Positions 45,766 to 54,900 of a DNA stretch of 64,000 bases are shown here, piece by piece. The position numbers were made by a program, and so were the translations under genes. The notes under the pieces were generated by a model, which was not told the DNA's origin, did no database searches, and worked only from the letters and a program-made list of their open reading frames with translations. The stretch's first letter is position 1; the number at the start of each line of letters is the position of its first letter. The DNA lies in NCBI GenBank assembly GCA_947471745.1, contig CANJKZ010000395.1, positions 771,001 to 835,000 of the forward strand, in the 5' to 3' direction. The DNA is from Closterium sp. Naga37s-1. Taxonomy: Eukaryota > Streptophyta > Zygnematophyceae > Desmidiales > Closteriaceae.

Positions 45766-47514
45766 TCACTGCGGCGCAAAAGCGTGGCGTTGGATGGCTT
45801 GGGCGACAACAGCAGGGTGGGTGAGGTGGGGGAGATGGCCCTGCGTGGGTAGCACCTCCATGCACGCACCAGGTATGGCCTCCCTCAGGTACTCACTCAC
45901 TTGCACTGGCACTGCCGCGTCTGCTCCTGTTGATAGAACTGTCACTGGGCATGACACCTGGAGAGGCAACAGTGGAGCAGGAACGAGTTGCAGTGTGAAA
46001 TGGCGAAAAGCAAAATGACGATTTAGGAATGCAAGGAGAAGAAGGGGAGGAGAGTGGGGAGGGGAGGGGGGAAGGTTGATGAAAAGCAACACGTCTTAGT
46101 CTTAGACTCTCAAAGACAAGGAATAGAGTAGGCTTTACAATAACAGCCCGACACTAGCACACTCCTTGCTCGTCTCACCTCGTCCTCCTCCGCTCGTCAC
46201 CCCGCTCCTCCCACCCGCAACACAACCCACGACCACCACCAGCAATGCACCCACCCGCCCCAGGAGGTGCCGGAAGTCGGACTGGAAAGCAGTTCGGAGC
46301 GTGCTGAGGGCGATATCCGGGCGCACTTGCAGCATGGTCTCACTGAACTCGCGCACCTCCCTGCTGCTGATGTCCCGCCCCACCATGAGCGGCGCGAAGC
46401 CCGACACCCATGCGATGTAGTTCTCGCGCACTGCCATGAAGATCTGGTCCAGGTCTGGGGGGTTGAAGCCGCCAAGGTAGCCTGAGGATAGATCATTGAG
46501 GTATCTGGCCGTGGGGACGGAGAAAGGGGAGGAGAGAGGGGAAGAAGGGGACATGATGATGGTTGTGGATGAGTGTGAAGGGGACCCGGAGGAACAGTGG
46601 GATATTGCTGTACCAAGAAACGACAAGCAAAGCACAGGGAAGCAGCCCCACACCACCACCGTGCTACCGACTTTCCAGGCTTAACCACGCACCTGGGCGA
46701 GGACCCAAGCAGCAGCAGCCGTCGGAACGCGCTGGGTCTCTCAAGACTCGCGAGCAGCGACACCATGCCGCTCACGCTGTGCCCCACAAACACCACGTCG
46801 TCCTCTGCGCCGTGGCCCAGCTTCCCCTGCTCCCGCAGCTCCTCCAGCACCTCGAGCAGGTCGTCCGCGTGCGAGCACAGCGAGGCGTAGCGCTGGAAGT
46901 CGTAGGAGGCGGCGGGCGTGCTGAACGCGCCCATGAGGTCCCACAGGACCACGCGGAAGGAGCGTTGCAGGTCCAGGTGGGACAAGACGCCGTCCCAGAT
47001 CTGCCCGGAATGTGAGCATGATATGATGGAGGGGGAAGGGGGGAATGGGGATTAACTTCTTAGCGGCAGTCGCGTCAAGGTCGAGGTTGCGTTTACAGAG
47101 AAGCACGCGAGACATGTTGTGTGTGAGCAAGCGAGAGCGTGGTTGATGAGGCGACAGGAAGGGAGTAGTAGGGGCGCGAGTTGCTACCTTTTGGTTGGTG
47201 CCGAAGCCGTGCGACAGCAGCAGCGTCGTCTTGCCGGTCCCGATGACCCTCACGTTGTGGCGACGCAGCGGGCAGTCGCACACCGCGTCGCCCGGCGACG
47301 ACGCCGGCGACGCCGTCGTCTTGGTCGTCGCCTTGACCGGCGAGGAGGAAGCCATGTTAGTTGGCCCTCTCAATCGGCCGGAAGAGGAGGAGGACGTGAA
47401 AGAGGAGGAGCGGGAGGAAGTGGAGGAGGAGGAGTGGGGGGAGAAGGAGGAGCACGACTTATCGTCAGTGCTGAACGATGACGGGAGCATTGATGTCGAC
47501 ATGGTTCGTGGCAT
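45766..47514 (-). CDS. KAI2: KAI2/D14-like alpha/beta hydrolase
   Basis: Member of the RsbQ/KAI2/D14 family; land-plant members perceive karrikin-like signals or strigolactones. Minus-strand exons: 47514-47188, 47000-46693, 46504-46255, 45957-45766; 1,077 bases, 358 residues. Diagnostic stretches are HNVRVIGTGKTTLLLSHGFG, RVVLWDLMGA, FVGHSVSGMVSLLASLERP, YLGGFNPPDLDQIF, IAWVSGFAPLMVG and RPDIALS. The catalytic triad is complete: Ser in GHSVSG, Asp in TGADAAVP, His in GHLPHL. Land-plant KAI2 is about 270 residues. Here a Ser-rich N-terminal extension of about 85 residues precedes the core, and an inner ATG at 47355 (MASSSP) may be the true start. Whether it is a receptor or just a hydrolase cannot be told from sequence. 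Confidence 0.87.
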
Positions 47515-49850
47515 TGGTGACGGGCGATGTAACTATGCTCGGGACCGGCGGTAGAGACAGAACCGAGCTGTTGAATTGAAGAAAGAATCGAGCACGATTC
47601 TTCCAAAGGGCGGAATTTTCCCGAAAGAATGACGACTGGCTGACCCAACAACTCGTAGGTAAATCTGCGAGAATTCCCGAAGGAATTGAGCACGCGACAG
47701 TCGGTATACTGAGCGGATCAGTCTGGTCTGGATGTACAAGCCAAGTGGGGTAACGCGGCCGACAGTGCTCCATGGCGGAGGTGCGAGACTGAGTTCAGCG
47801 AAGCGCAGGAATGCCTAGAAAGGACATAGCAGACGAGATGGCATTCGTTGGTGCCAGCTAATGGAAGGACATGTGGCCACTATCGACGCGCAAAACCTGA
47901 GGGGATAGATTCGAGCTGACGCGACAAGTGAGGGAAGATGGATATGTTTGATTTATACGAGTGGTCGAAACTTATGGGGCAGGGTGAGGAGAGGATTCCT
48001 CCTATTGAGAAAGATACCGAAGCGAGATAAGCACGTGAATCATGAAGGCGTGGTTGTGGAGGAGAAGGAAATGGTTATCTGAAGGACAAAAAACCGCCTC
48101 GTCTCGTCGTCAGACATGGAGGATGCGCACGATATTGCCGCTATTGTTCGCATGTTCCTCACAAATAAGATATGTCACCTTCTGATATTGGAATATCTAA
48201 TAAATGTGCCTGGATTCCTGGTCATATTCGTGAAAAAATATAGCAATGGAAACTAGGTTAAAATGGTCTTCATAAGATGGTCCTTTATTAACTGTCAGAC
48301 AATTTTCCTTTTCATACAAGACTTTGTTAAAATAGTTACGTATATATGATATATATTTACAAACGTGTATTATATAGTATATATATCTTATCCAAGAATT
48401 TCATGGAGTCTTCATAATCAAAATTATAAGCAAAATATGTATTTTCTATTAAGTTCATAATCAATATCATACAAACATTATCTTGGAAAATTGCGGACGA
48501 TCAATTATAAAGTGTACGCATGTACGTACTTAGATGATTTTATGGTTTTATTAATATTGTTTTTTTTCGGCACACCATGTTTGTGCGTCTGCTAGATTTT
48601 CCATGATATTAGAAGAAAATGTTAGGCATGGGTGGCGGAGAAGAAATAATTAGGGTATGTAACATCCTGAAATGTTAAAACAAATTGACTTATAATGCAG
48701 TTGCAATAGGTCTATTTGTCTTTTGCTATGTTTTCGTTAAACTATAGTACGTTGCAGAGAGGTAATGGTCCAGAATTTTTCTACTTGTATGTTGGCTTAG
48801 GGTCGGCTATGTCAAATGTCCAATCGGGAATACCCTTGGCTGGGGCACTCCATGTGGTAGATCACAAAGAGCTTCATATTGTGAAGCCTCCTAACGAGAA
48901 CACCAAACCCGAAAATATATGTGAACTACGAATATGTCAAAATTTGAACTGTATCAAGCCACACGCGCCGCTCTCGCAAATCCCGTCTAAAATTGGCAAC
49001 GGTGCGTGTGGAGGAATCTCGTTTCGTTTTGAGCCACCCTGACATTTAAGGGTTCAGCCAGGTTGCGGGTGAGAAAACTCGGGTAGTTTCAGGGTGTTTC
49101 GGCCGGATACCGGATTTGAGGCAGGTTCATTTTTCCAAGAGCCCTGCATTGCAGGGTTCAATTTTGATGAACACTTCCACTGGTGGTGAGTACCTACAAA
49201 ACTGAATGGACCAGAATCCTACACCCCACACATGCCTGGACGCTCACTCGTTCTACCTCTCAATCGCAACTCTTTGCTCTGCGAGTCTGTTTTCAAGCCC
49301 AGTTTGTGTCTCCCGAACCAGAACACTCAGGGAGTCCGCTGTAGCGCAGACAGCAAGTGTGACATTCCTGTTTGCTCTGCATGTCTGTGTCCGAGCAGCC
49401 ATATTTTTTATGCTTTCGCCATATTTGTGGGTGCGGAGATTTACGAAATATATTGGTTGGAGTGTGGACATTTTGTTTGGTTCGTGCCAGAGAACTATTA
49501 TACTAATCATTTCTTTGATATGACAACTAGTGTGTGCGTGGTTGCGGTACGAATTGCCAAACCCGGATTGATCCGCGTAAAAATAACAGCCCACCCGGAA
49601 ATCAGCCGGAACGTAATCGGGTAGGACCCAGTTTGGTAGTACTGGCCCGAAATCAGCCATGTTTTTCGGGGTAATCCTTGTACAGCACTCTGCAAAGGGG
49701 CCCTGGTGCGTGTGCCCCAGACGCTGAGAGCACATTGGAACTGTACCTTTGTTCACGTGACACGGAATTCGCTGCGATCAAATCAAAGCCTACGAAAAGG
49801 TTTGCGACAACGAAGCGCAACTAATCGCATCGAATTGAAGTCCCCTCACC
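47515..49850. other. gene-free region with AT-rich island
   Basis: No gene is supported. About 48160-48720 is strikingly AT-rich (runs such as TATATATGATATATATTTAC) in a GC-rich window. The spacer after it returns to mixed composition. A short hairpin CCCTGCATTGCAGGG lies at about 49142-49156. Frames at 48716-49042, 49232-49624 and 49253-49756 (-) have no recognisable domain. Confidence 0.55.
49846..49850. other. target-site duplication, left copy
   Basis: TCACC directly before the left LTR matches TCACC directly after the right LTR (57205-57209). Confidence 0.9.
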
Positions 49851-49976
49851 TGTCAGATTTATATGACATAGCTACTGTAGGCTATAGTGGGGTAGCACAT
49901 ATGGGGTACAGTTTTCTAGGGTTTACATTTGTACCCAACTTTCCCTTAGTCATTTTTCATTCCTCGTTTCTTCTCA
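49851..49976 (+). repeat. left LTR, 126 bp
   Basis: Begins TGTCAGATTTATATGACA and ends TTTCTTCTCA. It is identical by eye to 57079-57204. It is unusually short for a copia LTR. Confidence 0.95.
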
Positions 49977-49990
49977 TGGTATCGAGCAGG
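49977..49990 (+). other. primer binding site
   Basis: TGGTATCGAGCAGG starts directly at the end of the left LTR. The first seven bases match the usual initiator-Met-tRNA site of copia elements; the rest departs from the usual TGGTATCAGAGC. Confidence 0.7.
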
Positions 49991-50109
49991 TTCCCTAGTG
50001 GGAACGATTCCTAGGGCCCACCACCACGAATTTTTTTTTTCCTGCCCGGAGCGCGCTTCGCTCCGGCCCGAGTCGCGCCCTGTGTGCTCTCCCTACCGTC
50101 GTGCCCTCG

Positions 50110-50480
50110 CTAGGCCCCTCACGGCCCCGTCGCGTCGCCCTTAGCGGCCCTCTCACGGCTCCCTAGCGCCGCCCTTACGGCTCGTCGCGCCGCCCTTACG
50201 GCCCGTCGCGCCGCCCTTACGGCCCGTCGCGCCCGTCGCGCCGCCCTCACGGCCCCTCGTGCCGCCCTTACGGCCCGTCGCGCCGCCCTTACGGCCCGTC
50301 GCGCCCGTCGCGCCGCCCTCACGGCCCCTCGTGCCGCCCTTACGGCCCCTCGTGCCGCCCTTACGGCCCCTCGCGCTACCCTTACGGGCCCTCCCGCGGC
50401 CCCTTCGGCCCCTCCCGTCGCCAGTCGGCCCCTTACGGCCCCCTCGCGGCCCCTCGAGCCGCCTTCCGCGGCCTCCTCAC
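50110..50480. repeat. 21-bp repeat array in the retrotransposon leader
   Basis: Units of the type GCCGCCCTTACGGCCCGTCG repeat imperfectly in the untranslated leader, decaying toward 50480. The 50640-50870 stretch continues with CCGAGCCGCC-type repeats up to the gag start. Confidence 0.85.
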
Positions 50481-50940
50481 GGCCTGTCGCCGCCCTCGAC
50501 GGCCCCTCGTGGCGCCCTTCACGGCCTCTCCGCCGCTCTTCGCGGCCCCTAGCGGCCGGCAGCCGCCGTCCCTGAGGCAGCAGCCGCAGCCGTCTCTGCA
50601 GCAGCAGTCGCCACAGCTTCTGCGACTGCTGCCGCGGTCGTCACCAACCACACCAGCCGCCGAACCGCCCAGCAGCCGAGCACCCGAGCCGCCGAGCCGT
50701 CCTGCAGCCGAGCAGCCGAGCCGCCGAGCCACCGAGCCGCCCAGCAGCCGACCGCCGAACCGCCCGGGCCGCCGAGTTGCCGAGCCGCCCGAGCCGCCCG
50801 AGCCGCCGAGCCGCCCGAGCCGCCGTGTCGCCGACCCGCCGTCCTGCCGAGCCGCCCGAGCCGCCCTGTCCGGTAAGAGCAGCGCCTCTATCACTGCACT
50901 GCCCTTACCCTACTGTTCGCACTGCTAGTCTACTGCTGTC

Positions 50941-51967
50941 ATGGCTACCCCTAGTGTCCTCGCCTTTGACGCTGAGGGTCGGGCCATTGACTTTGACGTC
51001 TGGGTAGATGACCTGCAGCTTTTCTTACAGTGCGATAGGGCAGACGGTCTCTCCCTCTTTGACCTCACCTCTGGTGCCTCTCCTGCCCCTGCTGCTGATG
51101 CCGACGCCACTGTTCGCTCACAGTGGGCCACACGCGATGCTGCTGCACGTCTAGCTGTGCGTCGCCACCTGCCTACCTCTGAGCGTGCGCACTTTAGCCA
51201 GTACAAGAGTGCTCACACCTTGTACGACGCTGTAGTTGCGCGCTACTCCTCTTCCCTGACCTTGCTGCCTTTCCCACAGTCGCTGACCTCATTACGCACC
51301 TCCGCACTAGTGACACTCGCTACCGCGCTGCGCTTCCTGCTGAGTTCTGCGCCAAGAACCCCCCCCCCCCATGTACATCACCCTCTACTACATAGTCACC
51401 CGGCTCCCTGACTCCCTTCGCGTAGTCAGGGACCACTTCCTCTCAGTTTGCCCCACCACTCTCACCGTTGACCTCCTCGAGAAGGCCCTCCTAGCAGCAG
51501 AGAAGAGCATAGTCGCTGTAGGAGCCTCTCGTGGTGACCCTCGCACCCCCGTCTTTGAGGGGTGTTCCCCCTCCCCCCTTTTGCCCTCTGTTGCCTCTGC
51601 TGCTGCGGCCGACCTCGTTGGTCTCGAGTCGGTCGGCGCTGCGTCTGCCCCGAGCGGGAGACGCCGCACCGGCAAGGGCAAGGGGGGCAAGGGTGCTGGA
51701 GGGGCTGGCGGGGGTGGCGGAGGTGGCGGTGGCGGCAGTGGAGGGGGTGGGGGTGGTGGTGGGAGTGGTGGCGGGGGTGGAGGTGTCGGTGGCGGCAGTG
51801 GAGGCGGAGGCGGCGGCGGCGGTGGCGGTGGGAGCGGAGGTGGCGGAGGTGGCGGCGGTGGAGGAGGCGGCGGCGGAGGAGGTGGAGCTGGTCGGGGTGG
51901 CGCTGGGCAGAGGGTCGGCTCCGGTGGTGGTCAGCGCCAGCAGCAGCAGCAGCAGCAGCAGCAGTAG
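50941..51967 (+). pseudogene. disrupted copia gag
   Basis: ATG at 50941 opens a gag-like frame (FDVWVDDLQLFLQCDRADGL, then YKSAHTLYDAVVARYSS). The frame is lost at about 51250, where a deletion seems to have removed part of the domain, and gag similarity resumes in another frame (PDSLRVVRDHFLSVCP, then LLEKALLAAEKSIVAVGASR). A long Gly-rich tract and poly-Gln follow, ending in TAG at 51965-51967. The reading frame is unbroken after that stop and joins pol. A C-run at about 51360 is an additional indel risk. Confidence 0.8.
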
Positions 51968-54900
51968 CAGCGCACTCGTGACATCCCCCCCCCTCAGCAG
52001 CTCCGTGAGTGGTACGCTGCACGCCAGCGGGGTGGGGGTACTGGTCCGTGCACCTACGTCCTACGCACCGGCGACCGCGCGGGTGAGCAGTGCGGGGGTG
52101 CGCACTCCACCCAGCGCTGCTTTGGCCGCCTGACGGACGCTTCGTGTCACCAGTTCCCTGAGGCCACTGAGACCCCCCGCTGGGGCGAGCTGTCTAGGGC
52201 GGGTGTAGCTGTCTTTGACCTTGACTTTGATGCTATTCTTGCTGCCATGTATGCTGTGACTATTAGTGATGAGGGTGACTGTTACCGGTGTTTTCCGCCC
52301 GACCCGGGCATTGAGACTGCTGCTCTAGGTACTGGTGAGGCTGCTGCTCTAGGTGCTAGCGAGGCTGCTGCTCTAGGTGCTCGTGCGTCTGCTCACTCAG
52401 GTGCTGGTGAGTCTGCTCTCTCAGGTACTGCGTCGGCTTCGGCCTCCCACACCTTCACCCTTGACTCGGGGGCTTCTCGCTCCTTCTTTCGAGACCGCAC
52501 CACACTCACGCCGCTTGGCCGGCCAGTTGCAGTCTCTCTGGCAGACCCCTCTGGGGGTCCTGTCCTTGCTCACTTCTCCACTGTCCTCCCGTGTCCGGCG
52601 GCCCCCTCTGGCACCCTGTCTGGTCTTTACCTCCCCTCGTTCTCTACGAACTTGGTGAGTGGTGCTGACCTACAGGATGCGGGGGTTCACCAGTTCACTC
52701 CTGCGAGTCAGCGGGTGACCCACTGCACGGACGCTCGGACAGGCCGACACCTGGCCACGTTTACACGTCGGCCGGGGTCGAGCCTGTACACACTGACCAC
52801 TGCGTCTCCTCCAGTCACTGCGTCTGGTCAGGTAGCTGCGTCGGGTCAGGTGTTTGCTGCAGCGTCCAGGTCTGGTCCTGAGTCTGCCCCCTGTTCGTGT
52901 CGCCTCCTGTCGCACGAGACTCTCCTCTGGCACCACCGCCTTGGTCACCCCTCCCTGCTTCGTCTCCGAGGCATGGCCTCCCGTGTCCTTGTCTCTGGTC
53001 TTCCCCGGTCCCTCCCTCCCCTTCCTCCGGGGCCCGGCCCTACCTGCGTCCCTTGTGTCGAGGGGCGGCAGCGGGCTGCCCCTCACTCCTCCCAGTTTCC
53101 TCCGACAGAGGCCCCGCTGCAGACGCTTCACATGGACGTGTGGGGCCCGGCCCGCGTCCGTGGACAGGGTCACGAGCGCTACTTCCTGCTGGTGGTTGAC
53201 GACTACTCGCGTTACACCACGGTCTTCCCCTTGCGCAGCAAGGGTGATGTCACTGAGGTGTTGATCGACTGGATCCGCGCAGCTCGTCTCCAGCTCAGGC
53301 AGAGCTTCAGCTCGGACTTTCCTGTTCTGCGTCTGCACTCTGACAGAGGTGGAGAGTTCTCCTCTGGCCTTCTGCGAGCCTACTGTCGTGCACGAGGCAT
53401 CCGCCAGACCTTCACGCTTCCGGACTCTCCACAGCAAAATGGGATTGCTGAGCGCCGCATTGGCATGGTCATGGACGTCGCCCGTACGTCCATGATGCAT
53501 GCGGCTGCCCCCCATTTTCTGTGGCCGTTTGCGGTTCGGTACGCGGCGCATCAGATCAACCTTCACCCCAGGGTCTCCATGCCGGAGACCTCCCCAGCTT
53601 TGCTGTGGACGGGGAAGGTTGGCGATGCGTCTGCGTTCCGTGTCTGGGGATCTCGGGCGTTTGTCCGCGACTTGTCTGCGGACAAGCTGTCCCCTCGTGC
53701 TGCTCCTTGCGTCTTCCTTGGCTTCCCCCCTGACGCGCCAGGGTGGCAGTTCTACCACCCCACCTCTTGCCGTGTTCTGTCCTCCCAGGACGTCACGTTT
53801 GACGAGTCGGTCCCCTACTACCGCCTCTTCCCCTACCGCACTCCGTCCCTCCCCCCGCCACCGCTCTTCCTTGTGCCAGGTCCCCCCCCGGTAGACCCCC
53901 TCCCCCCTCAGGGTCCTGCCCCTTCAGCTGTGTCCCAGGTAGACGCCGTCGAGCCTGTCGAGGTTACTGGTGACTCTGGTGCTGCTGAGGGTGCTGAGCC
54001 TGGGGGTGCTGACTCTGGGGGTGCTGAGCCTGAGGGTGCTACTACTGGGGGTGCTGAGCCTGGGGGTGCTGAGCCTGGGGGTGCTACTACTGGGGGTGCT
54101 GAGCCCGGGGGTGCTGAGCCTGGGGGTGCTACGCCTGGGGGTGCTGAGCCTGGGGGTGCTACGCCTGGAGGTGCTGAGCCTGGGGGTGCGGAGCCTGAGG
54201 GAGCTGGGCCTGCTCGTGTGGCGTCTGGCGGTGCTGAGCCTGGAGGTTCTCCGGGTGCTTCGCCTAGGCGGGAGCCACTCTCTCCACAGGAGCTGCGAGA
54301 GTGGTTTGCCCGGCGCTGGAGGCGTGCTGCTGGAGCTGGAGGTTCTTCGACTGCTGAGGGTGCTGGTGCCGCGGGTCCCGGAGGTGCTCGTACTGGGAGT
54401 ACTGGAGCTGCTGGGCCTGCGGGTACGCCTGGAGCTGGAGCTGCTGAGGGTGTTGGCGCTGAGGCTCCTGCTGTCGGTCCTGGAGGCGGTCCTGCTGGGG
54501 GTGCTACTGGTGCTGCTGGAGGTACTGGAGCTGGAGGTGCTGCTGGCGCTGGTGCTGCCGCTGGGGGTACTGGTGCTGTCCCTGCTGTGTCTGGAGTCGC
54601 CGCGCGGCCTCGGCCGTACTTTGTTCCGCTCCTTCAGCAGGTTCTTGGTCTCCCGCCTTCTACTGGTCCTCCTCCTCCCTTAGAGTGTCCACAGCCTGTC
54701 CCGTCCCAGTTACAGTTACAGCCGGCCTCCACACTGCCCGCTCCTTCTCCCTACACTGGTCCTACTGGAGGTCTCGCTGAGCGTCGTGAGCCTGCGTCTC
54801 GCCCTGCGTCGCCTGTCCGTCTTGCTCGCACTAGTGGCCGTGGTTCGCGTCAGCGTCCTCCTCCTGTCCCTGGCACGCACCGGATGTCTCTGCGTCCGTC

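Noticed and set aside
49253-49756. 167-codon minus-strand frame and overlapping plus frames
   Set aside because: No domain, no splice context, next to the retrotransposon insertion; unsupported.
52670-53758. A 362-codon minus-strand frame opposite the integrase region
   Set aside because: Shadow of the copia pol frame; no recognisable domain.
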